Shown: positions 17,147-27,753, counted from the first letter of the stretch. The stretch: 50,491 bases of DNA from Bacilli bacterium (GCA_017460745.1 JAFUAL010000026.1:1-50491), one strand, 5' to 3'. The notes: generated by a model from the sequence alone, not told the origin. Program-made: numbers and translations.

Positions 17147-18952
17147 TTAACTGACTTTTTCATATAATAAGAAACTATCATTTGCATAAAGCAATGTATA
17201 TCTATCACTAATTAAATCTTCAAGTTTAATACCAGTAAACGATAAGAAATATTTATTCTCTTTATCTGATAATAATTTAAAGTAGTCTACTTTCTTATTC
17301 ATAGATTCAAAATCATTTGGTTCTTGAGCTACACTTACATCCGACAAAGAATATATCCATAACTTTTGAAGTGTTCCAAAGTTTGATACAGTATTACTAC
17401 TCGTTACATTATATGTTTTAAACTTATCGATTAAATCTTTTAAATCATTTAATTGCTTTTTAGTAAAAATTGCATTTTTTTCTTCAACACACACTTGATT
17501 ATATCTAATAACATCATTTACAGCTGAAATAGAATCTGTTGGATTTAATAAATAAACCTTTCTTGTAATATTGCGTTCAACTTGAAAAAACTGTAGTAAA
17601 GATAATATAAAAATATAAATAACTAAGTAAGAATACATATCAAATTTATTGTTTTCTACTTCTTTTCCAATAGATAAAGTAACAAAAAACGCAAGTAAAT
17701 AATAGAACTTAAAATAATAATAAGTTGCATAATTACCATAATATATATTATAAAAAGTATAAATCATAAAGATAATTATAAAAGGATATACAAAATGTGT
17801 AACATTTAATTTTTTATTTCTGATTGCATTTATTAACATATATAATATAAACGGAATATATATAATAAAGTTACCAAGTAAACTACGATAAATATAACCA
17901 TCTAATTCAAAAATATCTGTACCACTTATAGAATTAGAAATGAATCTTGGATATATAAAATACATAACAATTCCTATTATAAATGGAATAACTAAAGTTA
18001 TAACTATCTCTTTTAGTACCTCTTTAAACTTAGCTTTTTTCTCCACAAAGCATTTATATAAAAAATATAATCCTAATGCTCCATATATTATAGGAACAAA
18101 CAAATAATACATATAAAATAAATTAAAATTAAGTAAAAATAAGCAAATGTAATATATTATTTTATTTGGTTTTGCACTTTTATTATATTCATCAAATAAG
18201 TAAAGAATTGTATTAATTAATAATATGCTAAGTCCCAAATAATGAAAGCCAAATACTAAATTATTTAAAGGATATCCAAGTAAATAAGAAATTACTAAAC
18301 ATAGCATAATTACTCTTTTATAATTTCTAGTATCTTTCTTTATAATCGAAAAATATAAGAACAAACCACTTAATAAATAAACTCCCATTTCAAAACCAAT
18401 AAATACATAAACATCATCAACTCTTAAATCATTTCCAATTACTTGAAAAATAGTACCTACTACAGTATATGAACCAAATAGATCGTATGTTTTATTACTC
18501 GAATAAATACTTTCACCATTAACATTCTTTGATAAGGTAGAAGACTCTTTAAACTGCTCTGCTAAGAAAAAATGTGCTGATGGATCCATTGATTCAAAAA
18601 TTAAATTATCATTTTTAAATCGATAATTATAAATACAAATTGTAAAGAACAATAATACTATAACAGCTACTATATCAAAATAATTAAAGTAATATTGTTG
18701 CCTTTTATCAGTATTCTTTAGTTTATAGATAAAGAAAATAGATAACATTAAATTAATAATTATTCGGATTAGCAAAGTAGCTCTAATATTAAATATCGAT
18801 AATATAAATATTATAAATGCATTAAAGGCAAAAAATATAATTATAGATAAAATAATTGATGTAAGAATATTTAATTGTCTATCATTTCTCTTTAGTAAAT
18901 TAAACAATGTTATCAGCAAAACTACTGAAATAACAAATATAATTCTCCCCAT
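17147..18952 (-). CDS. Polytopic membrane protein, GT-C-like (possible side-chain transferase)
   Basis: A 601-residue protein with roughly 13 hydrophobic segments and a soluble C-terminal tail of about 130 residues. The first large outside loop holds ESMDPSAHFFLAEQF (near 116-130), an acidic and His-containing stretch in the place of the GT-C catalytic Asp. This is consistent with a transferase using a polyprenyl-phosphate sugar outside the cell, comparable in role to GacL. A Wzy-type polymerase is the alternative. The family is not recognised with certainty. It is the last gene before a clear terminator. Confidence 0.5.
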   Translation of the reverse strand: MGRIIFVISVVLLITLFNLLKRNDRQLNILTSIILSIIIFFAFNAFIIFILSIFNIRATLLIRIIINLMLSIFFIYKLKNTDKRQQYYFNYFDIVAVIVLLFFTICIYNYRFKNDNLIFESMDPSAHFFLAEQFKESSTLSKNVNGESIYSSNKTYDLFGSYTVVGTIFQVIGNDLRVDDVYVFIGFEMGVYLLSGLFLYFSIIKKDTRNYKRVIMLCLVISYLLGYPLNNLVFGFHYLGLSILLINTILYLFDEYNKSAKPNKIIYYICLFLLNFNLFYMYYLFVPIIYGALGLYFLYKCFVEKKAKFKEVLKEIVITLVIPFIIGIVMYFIYPRFISNSISGTDIFELDGYIYRSLLGNFIIYIPFILYMLINAIRNKKLNVTHFVYPFIIIFMIYTFYNIYYGNYATYYYFKFYYLLAFFVTLSIGKEVENNKFDMYSYLVIYIFILSLLQFFQVERNITRKVYLLNPTDSISAVNDVIRYNQVCVEEKNAIFTKKQLNDLKDLIDKFKTYNVTSSNTVSNFGTLQKLWIYSLSDVSVAQEPNDFESMNKKVDYFKLLSDKENKYFLSFTGIKLEDLISDRYTLLYANDSFLLYEKVS

Positions 18953-18987
18953 TTCTACTCCTTATAAATTATAATTTTATTTAATTA

Positions 18988-20400
18988 TTAAGCATAAAAC
19001 CTAAGTACTATTATTAGTAAAGATAAAATCAAATTAAATAAAACCATATACACTATATTGTCTAAAATAATTGTTCCTGCTTTATCAATATATTTAATAA
19101 CTCTTTTTTCTTTAAATTTTATCAAAATATTATTACCTATTATAATTGGTATCATTAATAACAATGGTATATAATACCTTCCTTGTACACCGGTTACAAT
19201 ATTTCCACCTATGGTATTTAATACAATAGGAGTCCATCCTTTATACATCGCAAGATACATTCCAAAAATAATAATTCCAAATATTAGCACATATAACACT
19301 CTAAATAATACTGTTTCATTTTTTTCATATTTTGATGCATCAAAAATCAATATAAGAATAAGTAATAATTCATTAATTTTAACGAATAATACAGGCATAT
19401 ATGTATCAAGTAACCCATAAGTACCAAATAGCCAATATAATTGAATTGATAATTGTCCTATAATATTTTTTATAATAATTAACGATGTATTAAAAGGATG
19501 TTGCATAATATATGCTGTTTGTAAATTTTGCATTTCATTAGCTTGAGAATTTAAAAATAAATTTGGAATTTTAAAAACTACTATAAAAAATAATATTAAC
19601 AAAATAATTTTTAAATATGTCATCCATTTGTCTTTTTTACTCTTAAATTTGGTTACTGGAATAAATAATAATCCACCTAACATTAAAAAATAGACAACTT
19701 TGACATTTAATAAAATATAACCAATAAACATAAATAATATCATATGTTTAGTTTCAAATTTTGTTTTACCATAATATAAATCTAAAATATATGCTATTGC
19801 TAATGCTGAAACAGAAAGAACTAATCCGTCATAGGAAACCATACTTCTTAGCAACAAAGCATTAGGAAGTAATAATATGGCAAAGAAACTTTTTTTATAT
19901 CTTGGCGTTATTTTTATAGCAAAGTAACATATTATTGAATAGAACAATAAACTCATAATTCTAGCTGATTGTAGTTTTACCGCTACACCAACTTCTCCAA
20001 CTCCATCAAATGGTTTAATATAATCAGTTAATTGTATACCAAGTGCTGGTATTAAATGAGCTATTGGTGTTACATTTACAGCGGTTATAGTACTATACTT
20101 ACCACTATAATTAATACCAACAAGTTGTTCATAATACATTTCTTCGTAAGTGTATTTTTTTGCTCTATTTGAGGCATACGACTCTTTATCCTGTATATAT
20201 TGTAAAATTTCATCTGATTCAGTATAACCTATATCTTTTCCTATTTGTTCTGGATAAAATTTTCCTTTACTTATTTCATAAGCTTTTAAAAAATGTGTAT
20301 TTTCATCAGGAGATTGAAATGGAGGTACTATAAATACCAACAATAATCCAACGAAAAGCGAAATTATCAAAAACAATTTTTCTATTTTTATACTATTCAT
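18988..20400 (-). CDS. DUF2142 membrane protein, putative GT-C glycosyltransferase
   Basis: The 470-residue protein opens with one membrane helix and then PPFQSPDENTHFLKAYEI (near 26-43), the hallmark of DUF2142. Its Asp-Glu pair sits where GT-C enzymes carry the catalytic acid. About 11 hydrophobic segments follow. DUF2142 proteins occur in polysaccharide clusters and are predicted to move sugars from lipid carriers outside the membrane. The ATG at 20400 overlaps the stop of the preceding transferase gene. The sugar is unknown. Confidence 0.75.
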   Translation of the reverse strand: MNSIKIEKLFLIISLFVGLLLVFIVPPFQSPDENTHFLKAYEISKGKFYPEQIGKDIGYTESDEILQYIQDKESYASNRAKKYTYEEMYYEQLVGINYSGKYSTITAVNVTPIAHLIPALGIQLTDYIKPFDGVGEVGVAVKLQSARIMSLLFYSIICYFAIKITPRYKKSFFAILLLPNALLLRSMVSYDGLVLSVSALAIAYILDLYYGKTKFETKHMILFMFIGYILLNVKVVYFLMLGGLLFIPVTKFKSKKDKWMTYLKIILLILFFIVVFKIPNLFLNSQANEMQNLQTAYIMQHPFNTSLIIIKNIIGQLSIQLYWLFGTYGLLDTYMPVLFVKINELLLILILIFDASKYEKNETVLFRVLYVLIFGIIIFGMYLAMYKGWTPIVLNTIGGNIVTGVQGRYYIPLLLMIPIIIGNNILIKFKEKRVIKYIDKAGTIILDNIVYMVLFNLILSLLIIVLRFYA

Positions 20401-22546
20401 AAAGATCTACTATCTCCTTTTCGATCTTCGTCCATTCACGTGATGTTGCAGTTTCTAATCCACCCTTAATTAGTTTATTTCTTAATTTTTTATCATTTCT
20501 AATCATTTCAATTTTTTCAACAGCATCATCAATATTTCCCTGTTCGTACAATAAACAATTTTCATTATCTTTTAAATATTCAATGTTACCATCATTTGGA
20601 GCAACAACTGATATTCCACCGGTTGCCATCATTTCAAGCGGAGGATACGAAAAACTCTCAAGAATACTGGACTTAATCAATATATCTGCTGAATTATAAA
20701 TTTTTCCAACTTCATCATATGGAACTTTATGTAAGAATTCATCAACATAGTACCATTTTTTTGGCTCACCTTGATAAGATAAGTATTTTATTTCATATAT
20801 TGACTTATCTAATTTTTCAACTATTTTAAAACTTTCATCAACGTTTTTATAATAATCATCACTATTTCCTTCGACAAGTATTCTTATTTTACCATCGAAA
20901 TTTCTAGTTGTTGTTGGGAACTGTTCTAATTTAATCCCATTAGGCGCATATTTTACTTTTCTTTCAAAATCATTAATTAACCATTTTTCACACCATTTAG
21001 ATATTGTTAAATACTCAACATCATCAAAAGAATATGTTGTATTTGCTATTTGCTTATTATAGTTACCATAATTTAAAAAGTTCGTTTCAAAATTTTGCAC
21101 TAAATAAGCAATTTTATCTACATTATGATAGTCCTTAGCAAAATAAATTGTTGTCCAAAGCGTACCAACCATCTTATTTAAATGACATACAATTTTGGTT
21201 TTTAGAGAAGAAATAACATTAATTTCACCATCAATATTTATGATATTATTCTCAAATTTATCCATATTAATAATAAACACGTCATAACCATGATTTCTCA
21301 ATATATTGCAATGTTTAATTACAACATTTACACCACCACTTACATTTGTAGTTGGAAGTATAAAAGCAATTGATTTATTTAATTTTGACTTTATAAATTT
21401 TGTAAATTTGTATCCTGAATAAGTTGAAATATATTCTTTTAAAACACGATTATAGGCATTTTGACCCAGTTTTTCACGCAACTCTTCATTTTGAACCAAT
21501 TCCTCCAACTTATTATACCAATCATTTTTATTGTTCTCAACTAATATACCATCAACCTTATTATTAATAACTTTAAATGCTCCAACATTCGATGCAATAG
21601 TTGGCACTTTAACTAAAGCTGCTTCTGTCCATTTATTTTCTGATTTCGCTTCATTAAACAAAGACATCTCAAGTGGCGCTAAATTTATATCTAATGTTGC
21701 AATAACACTAGGTAAATCAGTCCAATCTTTAAACGGCTCTACAATAATCCTATCTTTAAATTCACTCAATTCCTCTGGAATATCTAAAATTCCTACTAAT
21801 TTTAAATATGTATATTCATATTTTTTCATAATTTTAATAATTGCAGGCAAAATAAGTTCAAAATCAGGATTATGAGTAATTGAACCACTAAGATATCCCA
21901 TAATTATCTTATTCTTATCTCTATTTACATTAGAGATAGCATTTATTGATAATTCACACATTCTCTCGCTTGCAACATTTCTATTAATATACACGTCTTT
22001 AACATATTTTTTAAGTTCTTTAGCAAGAGTTTCTGTTGTTGTAATAGCATAATCACATAACTTTAAAGTCTCTCCCATTCTCTCAACACCATCATAGTAT
22101 AAATTTAATTCATCCTTTGATAAGGTATCAAGATATTTAATCGTTTTAGTATATTGTTTATCAAAAACTAAATCATCTATATCATAAAAAACAATTTTAT
22201 TATTATACTTAGCCCTTTTAATAAATTCTTTTATTGTATCAGTAATTGGACATCTAAAAAACACAAAACATCTATAGTATTTTTCTTTTTCCAAAGTTAA
22301 AGTTTCATAAAAAATTTCATCAGTTGTCATTCCATTTGATTCCAACTGTTCTCTTTGATGAGCAACTCTATACCTTGAAGGGTGTGGAAGAGTACATCCA
22401 TTTATAAATAATACATCCTTACATTCTTGTTTATCACTTTTCATTCCATTGAAAATGTATTTTGTTGTTTTCTTTGTGAGAGATACAATTCCTTCATTTT
22501 TTAATGTTTGTTTTGTTTTGCCAATTAAATATTTAATTGAATCCAT
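20393..22546 (-). CDS. Tandem two-domain glycosyltransferase (GT4-like)
   Basis: A 717-residue cytoplasmic protein with two GT-B units. The first (about 45-385) has GYLSGSITHNPDFELILPA near 228 and TIASNVGAFKVI near 313. The second (about 390-717) starts with SIAFILPTTNVSGGVNVVI and ends with the donor motif SSILESFSYPPLEMMATGG (near 631-649). The first unit resembles rhamnan-type transferases that glue several sugars in one protein. Such dual enzymes are usual in ABC-exported chains. The acceptor and donor are not predictable. The ATG follows GGAGG. Confidence 0.75.
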   Translation of the reverse strand: MDSIKYLIGKTKQTLKNEGIVSLTKKTTKYIFNGMKSDKQECKDVLFINGCTLPHPSRYRVAHQREQLESNGMTTDEIFYETLTLEKEKYYRCFVFFRCPITDTIKEFIKRAKYNNKIVFYDIDDLVFDKQYTKTIKYLDTLSKDELNLYYDGVERMGETLKLCDYAITTTETLAKELKKYVKDVYINRNVASERMCELSINAISNVNRDKNKIIMGYLSGSITHNPDFELILPAIIKIMKKYEYTYLKLVGILDIPEELSEFKDRIIVEPFKDWTDLPSVIATLDINLAPLEMSLFNEAKSENKWTEAALVKVPTIASNVGAFKVINNKVDGILVENNKNDWYNKLEELVQNEELREKLGQNAYNRVLKEYISTYSGYKFTKFIKSKLNKSIAFILPTTNVSGGVNVVIKHCNILRNHGYDVFIINMDKFENNIINIDGEINVISSLKTKIVCHLNKMVGTLWTTIYFAKDYHNVDKIAYLVQNFETNFLNYGNYNKQIANTTYSFDDVEYLTISKWCEKWLINDFERKVKYAPNGIKLEQFPTTTRNFDGKIRILVEGNSDDYYKNVDESFKIVEKLDKSIYEIKYLSYQGEPKKWYYVDEFLHKVPYDEVGKIYNSADILIKSSILESFSYPPLEMMATGGISVVAPNDGNIEYLKDNENCLLYEQGNIDDAVEKIEMIRNDKKLRNKLIKGGLETATSREWTKIEKEIVDLYE

Positions 22547-22646
22547 ATTTTTCCTCCATACTATAAAATATTAATATATTTTTTTATTTTCAAACATTAC
22601 CTATATTTATTAATTTATACAAGTGTTTGAATGCTTAACCTAACCT

Positions 22647-23852
22647 TTATTTTCTTTTTATTTTTTTTCTTATTATTCTGAGCGGTTCAGTTAATTTCCA
22701 TGTATTACTATTTATTATATTATTATGTACTTTAACAAGCTCATTATAAACTTTTTCTATTTCTTTTACATTTTGTTTAGTTTCAGAAACAACGTTTTCC
22801 AAATCTACAATTTGATGAACTAAATACTCAATTAATTCATTTTTTTCATATTCTTCTAAAGGATCAAAAATTAATTTTAAATTTAAATTTTCTCCTTTTT
22901 TAAAATCTCCCTTTAAAATAATGAATCCCGGTTTTTTAAAAAAAACATTATTACCATCATATCTAAAAGTATTATGATATTCTATATCAACTACTTTCTT
23001 ATTCAGTTTTATTATATTATATCTAATAAATAAATTTTTTGTCAGTTCAATATAAATTCTATTGGTATTAGACAATATTTTTTCTTTTATTTCATAAGTA
23101 TTGTTTTCAATGTTGTAAAAATTCTCTATTTGATTATTATAATCATAATCATCTATATTACCATAATAAATCATATACTTATCAATATTTTTATTTTCTG
23201 AATGTTCGTGCCATTTAAACCATTCATTATTAAAAACTTTTTCATTTATCCATCTAACATTTAAACCAGTTTTAAATATACAATAATTAAATGATAACTG
23301 ATCTCTATGACTATATTTTTCTACTATATTAAACCATAACATCATAGTTTCTTGAACTTTTGCATCATCCATTTTTTTTATCAATACAGTACTTTCAATA
23401 AGTCCATTACTATAATCATATTTTTCATCTTTATAAAACTCTCTCAAACGATTGATTCGATCTATATTTTCTTTTCTAAATCTAAGACAAGCATTCATTT
23501 CCTCGTCAATTGATGTTCTTAATCCATGTTTAAAGCCTACAAATACATCATTTGTTTTAAGAAAAGCACTTACAAAATCCGTAATTTTTCTTCTGAATTC
23601 AACTGCAGCATCTAACCAAACAAATATATCATATTTTTGGTTAATTGTAGGATGACCTAATATTTTTATTTTTCTGGCTAGCAAAACATCTGACAAATTA
23701 GAATCTTCTATATAAACCACTTTCCATGTATTTGATTTGATTTTTTTATTATTTGTAAAACAGTAATAATCAATATTTGATTCTATATTTTTTATTTCTT
23801 TTAAATCATCGTATTTCCCTGTAATACAAGTATACACACATATTTTTTTCAT
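22647..23852 (-). CDS. DUF616 (TOD1/MUCI70-like) glycosyltransferase with coiled-coil tail
   Basis: This 401-residue protein begins with ICVYTCITGKYDDL (near 4) and has DYYCFTNN (near 28), RKIKILGHPTI (near 62) and FVWLDAAVE (near 79), the order found in DUF616 glycosyltransferase-like proteins. The acidic WLDAA is the likely metal-binding motif. The C-terminal part (about 340-390) is predicted as a coiled coil and ends with SNTWKLTEPLRIIRKK, a tail common in cell-wall polysaccharide transferases. The ATG follows GGAG. It sits inside the wzt-wzm operon, so it probably adds a residue to the exported chain. Confidence 0.72.
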   Translation of the reverse strand: MKKICVYTCITGKYDDLKEIKNIESNIDYYCFTNNKKIKSNTWKVVYIEDSNLSDVLLARKIKILGHPTINQKYDIFVWLDAAVEFRRKITDFVSAFLKTNDVFVGFKHGLRTSIDEEMNACLRFRKENIDRINRLREFYKDEKYDYSNGLIESTVLIKKMDDAKVQETMMLWFNIVEKYSHRDQLSFNYCIFKTGLNVRWINEKVFNNEWFKWHEHSENKNIDKYMIYYGNIDDYDYNNQIENFYNIENNTYEIKEKILSNTNRIYIELTKNLFIRYNIIKLNKKVVDIEYHNTFRYDGNNVFFKKPGFIILKGDFKKGENLNLKLIFDPLEEYEKNELIEYLVHQIVDLENVVSETKQNVKEIEKVYNELVKVHNNIINSNTWKLTEPLRIIRKKIKRK

Positions 23853-23870
23853 ATTTCTCCATACAAATAC

Positions 23871-24710
23871 TTAATTCATTATTTTACCTTTTAGCCCTTT
23901 TTTATAATCTCTATATCCCCTATACATCATTTTCAATTTACAAAATTTATTTTTTTCAAAAGCTAATATTCTCTTTATTTGTCCTTTTTGAACGTTAATT
24001 AAATGATCACAATATTCTTTATATAAATCATAATACATTTCCTTAATATACATAGTATTTCTTACCATATAATATCGACGAACAGGACTATGATTATAGC
24101 ATGGATATTCTTTCCCAAATAATTTATGAATTTTTACATTTCCAAGATTATGTTCCATAATTACATTGTTTAAACGTACTACTTTATAACCATGTTTATT
24201 CAAATTCATACCATATTCCATATCAACACAATCAATAAACAACCAATCTTTAAATCCACCAATCTTTTGATAAACATTTAAATTTATAATATTTCCAGAT
24301 GTCATAACTTCAAGTTTTTCATCAAAAGTATTATTACTCCTATCATCATCTCCTGAATTTATATTGTGATATGGTGAAACAAGTCCAATATTTAAATATT
24401 TATTTTTTATAATAAAATTTTTCATTTCACTTATTATTTCAGAATTTATTTTGCTATCTTGATCTAAAGTCAAGAGCCATTCATATCCATCTTTTATTGC
24501 ATTTTCAGCACCAATATTTAATGCTTTAGCAATACCTAAATTTTCGTTTAATTTTATGTATTTTATTTTATTACTATCATTTATTCTAATAACTTTATCA
24601 TCACTATTATCTACAACATAAATAACATCAACACTATTTTGATAATTATCAATATTTAAAATATCTTCAGAAGTTGGATTATAAAACACTACTACACATG
24701 CAAGCTTCAT
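23871..24710 (-). CDS. GT2 rhamnosyltransferase-like glycosyltransferase
   Basis: A 279-residue GT-A enzyme starting MKLACVVVFYNPTSEDI. It has VVDNSDD (near 35), a donor-site DQDSKI (near 88) and a late ED-like region with FIDCVDMEYGMN (near 160), as in RfbF/RfbN-type dTDP-rhamnosyltransferases. The start at 24710 is preferred because GGAGGTG lies directly upstream. The ATG at 24722 would place that site inside the gene. It lies directly after the ABC permease gene and probably contributes to the rhamnose-containing chain. Confidence 0.78.
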   Translation of the reverse strand: MKLACVVVFYNPTSEDILNIDNYQNSVDVIYVVDNSDDKVIRINDSNKIKYIKLNENLGIAKALNIGAENAIKDGYEWLLTLDQDSKINSEIISEMKNFIIKNKYLNIGLVSPYHNINSGDDDRSNNTFDEKLEVMTSGNIINLNVYQKIGGFKDWLFIDCVDMEYGMNLNKHGYKVVRLNNVIMEHNLGNVKIHKLFGKEYPCYNHSPVRRYYMVRNTMYIKEMYYDLYKEYCDHLINVQKGQIKRILAFEKNKFCKLKMMYRGYRDYKKGLKGKIMN

Positions 24711-24730
24711 TTGCACCTCCATTAATAAAT

Positions 24731-25504
24731 TTAAACCTCTTCTGCAAATCCTTTTTCTAATTTATCAAATATTAAATAGCCAATTACCAACACAACTATA
24801 GAAACCAAAAAGATAATCCCTAAAGACGTAAAATTTGGTGAAGTTTTATAGTAAAATATATTTCTATATGCATCAATAAACTGAGTCATAGGATTTAAAT
24901 ACAAAATCCATCTAAACCTATCCGGAATAAGAGAAGGATTATAAATAATAGGAGTTGCATAAAAAAGTAAATTCATAAAAAAAGCTACCAAATATTCTAT
25001 ATCACGAACATACACATTAATGGCCGACAAAACAAACAGAATTCCTAAACTAAATAGACTTTGAACAATGGCAATTGGTATAACCCATAAAATGTTAAAA
25101 GATAATCCTACGCCACCAAATATTACAAAAAGTAAAATTATTATACAAGAAATCAAAAAATTAACTAAAGCTGCACATACAACACTAATTGGCAATATTT
25201 CTCTTGGAAAATAAACTTTTTTAATAATTCCACCATTTATCCAAACACAATTACAACCGCTTGTTACAATTGTTGTAAAAAAATTCCAAGGAATAATACC
25301 TGTAATTAGATATATTAAATAATGTTCTTGCTGCATTCTCATAATATATGGAAATACAATAGCATAAACCAAAACCATCAATAAAGGATTTAAAAAGGAC
25401 CACAATACTCCAAGAAAAGAACCTTTATATTTTCCTCTTATTTCTTTTTGAACATTTGTTTTCAATAATTCTCTATAATGATATAATTCTTTAAAAATAA
25501 CCAT
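24731..25504 (-). CDS. wzm: ABC-2 polysaccharide export permease (Wzm/TagG/RgpC-like)
   Basis: A 257-residue integral membrane protein with six hydrophobic segments. It has the ABC-2 polysaccharide signature: an N-terminal amphipathic stretch with REIRGKYKGSFLGVLWSFLNP (split by the coupling helix), and YVRDIEYLVAFFMNLLFYATPIIY near 175. With the ATPase encoded just upstream it exports a finished lipid-linked chain. The ATG at 25504 is the most likely start, with GGGTGA upstream. It nearly abuts the ATPase gene. Confidence 0.87.
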   Translation of the reverse strand: MVIFKELYHYRELLKTNVQKEIRGKYKGSFLGVLWSFLNPLLMVLVYAIVFPYIMRMQQEHYLIYLITGIIPWNFFTTIVTSGCNCVWINGGIIKKVYFPREILPISVVCAALVNFLISCIIILLFVIFGGVGLSFNILWVIPIAIVQSLFSLGILFVLSAINVYVRDIEYLVAFFMNLLFYATPIIYNPSLIPDRFRWILYLNPMTQFIDAYRNIFYYKTSPNFTSLGIIFLVSIVVLVIGYLIFDKLEKGFAEEV

Positions 25505-25509
25505 TTCAT

Positions 25510-26253
25510 TCACCCACAAACTTCTATATATTTTGCAACAACTTCATTTGGATTTCCATCCAATTCCACTTTTCCATCTTTTATCCAAATAGCTCGATTG
25601 CAAAGTTTCTTGACTTGACTCATACTATGAGTAACTATTACTATTGTTTTATCACTTTCTTTAAGTTCTGTTAACTTTTTAAAACATTTATCTTGGAAAT
25701 GTTGATCACCAACAGCTAATATTTCATCAATTAAAAGTATTTCTGCATCAACATTAATGGCAATTGAAAAAGCAAGACGCATATACATACCTGATGAATA
25801 TGTACGCACAGGACTATCTATAAAATCTCCAAGTTCTGAAAAATCTATTATCTCGTCAAGTCTTTTCTCTATTTCTTGTTTTGTAAGGCCAAAAATTGCT
25901 GCATTAAAATAAATATTTTCACGTCCTGTAAAATCAGGATGAAATCCAGCTCCAAGTTCCAATAAAGAAGTTAGTTTACCATATGTTTCAATAGTTCCTT
26001 TGGTTGGATAAATAATTTTTGTCATTAATTTTAAAAGTGTACTCTTTCCACTTCCATTGGTACCAATTAAAGCAACTGTTTCACCTCTTTTTATATCTAA
26101 ATTAATATTTTTAAGTATTGTTAATCTCTCAACCTTATTACTTCCAGAACGAATTAACTTTTCTTTTAAAGTTCTTGGTTTATCTGAATTGAGTTTAAAA
26201 TCTTTGTATAAATTTCTTATTCTAATAACTACTCCATCATTATTCTTTTTCAT
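25510..26253 (-). CDS. wzt: ABC polysaccharide export ATPase (Wzt/TagH/RgpD-like)
   Basis: A 247-residue nucleotide-binding subunit with Walker A GTNGSGKST (near 66), ELGAGFHPDFTGRENI (near 100), the signature YSSGMYMRLAFS (near 151), Walker B ILLIDEILAVGD (near 173) and a switch His in VTHS. The E-L-G-A-G-F-H-P-xxTG motif is specific for polysaccharide and teichoic acid exporters. The protein ends after the ATPase domain and lacks the C-terminal glycan-binding domain of some Wzt proteins. The ATG at 26253 follows GAGGTG. Confidence 0.9.
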   Translation of the reverse strand: MKKNNDGVVIRIRNLYKDFKLNSDKPRTLKEKLIRSGSNKVERLTILKNINLDIKRGETVALIGTNGSGKSTLLKLMTKIIYPTKGTIETYGKLTSLLELGAGFHPDFTGRENIYFNAAIFGLTKQEIEKRLDEIIDFSELGDFIDSPVRTYSSGMYMRLAFSIAINVDAEILLIDEILAVGDQHFQDKCFKKLTELKESDKTIVIVTHSMSQVKKLCNRAIWIKDGKVELDGNPNEVVAKYIEVCG

Positions 26254-26285
26254 AAACACCTCAAAATCTTTGTAATTACTCTATT

Positions 26286-26294
26286 AGTATATCA
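26286..26294 (-). promoter_or_regulatory. Extended -10 promoter of the wzt operon
   Basis: TGATATACT at 26294-26286, about 33 bases before the wzt start. The -35 position falls in the T-run of the ugd terminator. Confidence 0.5.
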
Positions 26295-26313
26295 TTTAAG
26301 GACTAAAAAAAAA

Positions 26314-26335
26314 AGACAATAACATTAATTTGTCT
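26314..26335 (-). terminator. Terminator of ugd
   Basis: AGACAA and TTGTCT arms around a 10-base loop, followed on the minus strand by ten Ts. Confidence 0.65.
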
Positions 26336-26378
26336 AAATTTTACTATTTTTAATATATATTAAATATTATTATTTCTG

Positions 26379-27545
26379 CTAGTCTCTACCATATAAATCT
26401 CTTGTATATATTTTATCATTTACATCTTTAATGTTATCATCTACTCTATTGACTATTATTATATCTGATTTTTCCTTAAATTCAGATAAATCATTTATTA
26501 CTCTACTATTAAAGAAATTATCCTCTTTTAAAGTTGGTTCATATATTATTACTTCAACATTTTTTTCTTTAATTCTTTTCATTATTCCTTGAATAGCACT
26601 TGAACGAAAATTATCTGAACCTGATTTCATTGTTAATCTATATATTCCAACCACTTTTGGATTTTTAGATAATACCATATTAGCAATATGATCTTTTCTA
26701 GTTCTATTAGATTCAACTATTGCACTTATTATATTTTCTGGTACGTTTTTATAATTGGCTTTCAACTGCTTACTATCTTTCGGAAGACAATAACCTCCAA
26801 ATCCAAATGATGGATTATTATAAAAATCTCCAATCCTTGGGTCTAAACAAACACCATCTACAATATCCTTGGTATTTAGCCCCTTAAGTTCTGCATATGT
26901 ATCAAGTTCATTAAAGTACGCGACACGAAGTGCTAAATAACTATTTGCAAATAACTTAACAGCTTCAGCTTCAGTTGAATCCATATACTTAATTACTACG
27001 TCTTTTTTTAAACATGCTTCACGAAGCAATTCGGCAAATATACTCGCTCTTTCTGATTTTTCTCCAACTATTATTCTTGATGGATATAAATTATCATATA
27101 ATGCTTTTCCTTCTCTTAAAAATTCTGGTGAAAACATAATATTATCAATATCATATTTTTCTTTCATATTTTTAATAAAACCAACAGGTATAGTAGATTT
27201 AACTACCATAGTAGTATTGATACCCAAAGATACCACTTTTTGAATTATATCTTCCACTGATGAAGTATCAAAATAATCTTTTTCAGAATCGTAATTTGTT
27301 GGTGTTGATATAATTATATAATCAGCATCAATAAATGCTTCTTTATAATCTAAAGTTGCTTTTAAATTCAATTTTTTTTCTTTAAAATATTTTTCAATAT
27401 ACTCATCCCCAATTGGACTAATTCGATTATTAATTTTCTCTACTTTTTCTGGTATAACATCAAGTGCTACTACTTCATTTTTTTCACTGAGTAATGTTGC
27501 AAGAGAAAGTCCAACATATCCAGTTCCTGCTATTGCTATTTTCAT
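26379..27545 (-). CDS. ugd: UDP-glucose 6-dehydrogenase
   Basis: A 388-residue NAD-dependent dehydrogenase with [10 protein letters not shown] (near 7), STPTNYD (near 82), [10 protein letters not shown] (near 110), SPEFLREG (near 130) and the catalytic Cys in [13 protein letters not shown] (near 250). It oxidises UDP-glucose to UDP-glucuronate. The length matches the short streptococcal type. The start at 27545 is chosen because the Rossmann strand begins there and AAGGAAGG lies upstream. A longer frame to 27596 has no site. It is a single gene ended by its own terminator, and supplies uronic acid for the surface polysaccharide or for further sugars. Confidence 0.9.
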   Translation of the reverse strand: MKIAIAGTGYVGLSLATLLSEKNEVVALDVIPEKVEKINNRISPIGDEYIEKYFKEKKLNLKATLDYKEAFIDADYIIISTPTNYDSEKDYFDTSSVEDIIQKVVSLGINTTMVVKSTIPVGFIKNMKEKYDIDNIMFSPEFLREGKALYDNLYPSRIIVGEKSERASIFAELLREACLKKDVVIKYMDSTEAEAVKLFANSYLALRVAYFNELDTYAELKGLNTKDIVDGVCLDPRIGDFYNNPSFGFGGYCLPKDSKQLKANYKNVPENIISAIVESNRTRKDHIANMVLSKNPKVVGIYRLTMKSGSDNFRSSAIQGIMKRIKEKNVEVIIYEPTLKEDNFFNSRVINDLSEFKEKSDIIIVNRVDDNIKDVNDKIYTRDLYGRD

Positions 27546-27603
27546 TTTGATTTTTTCCTTCCTTATTATATATAAATGTATATTTATTTGTATCAAGTAA
27601 TCT

Positions 27604-27632
27604 TTGACATTTTATTGTTTTTATGGTAATAT
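27604..27632 (+). promoter_or_regulatory. Promoter of antisense RNA, type I TA copy C
   Basis: TTGACA (27604-27609), 17-base spacer ending TGG, TAATAT (27627-27632). It points towards the 3' end of the small toxin gene on the other strand. Confidence 0.6.
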
Positions 27633-27638
27633 GTATAT

Positions 27639-27753
27639 GTCAAAGAAATCTGACATATATTAAAAATGGAAACATTCAGTTTTTGCAAGTTGAATGTCTA
27701 CCAAAATTTTAATTTAGTTTGACATTTAATCTAATGATTAGATGTCTTTCTTT
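27639..27753 (+). ncRNA. Predicted antisense antitoxin RNA, type I TA copy C
   Basis: An RNA of about 115 bases would start near 27639. It would form a perfect 9 bp 5' hairpin (27634-27659, partly upstream of the inferred start) and end at the hairpin at 27721-27746 followed by a T-rich tract. It overlaps the end and 3' region of the toxin gene on the minus strand, including the 3' arm of the toxin mRNA end-to-end pairing (27689-27702). The segment with TTTTGCAAGTTGAATGTC is shared with copy B (TTTTGCAAGTGAATGTC). Ends are inferred from promoter and hairpin only. Confidence 0.55.
27721..27746. terminator. Shared hairpin at the convergent toxin/antitoxin ends, copy C
   Basis: 11 bp stem (one G-U) with the 4-base loop TAAT, followed on the plus strand by TTTCTTT. 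The toxin stop codon lies inside it. It should end the antisense RNA and protect the toxin mRNA. Confidence 0.6.
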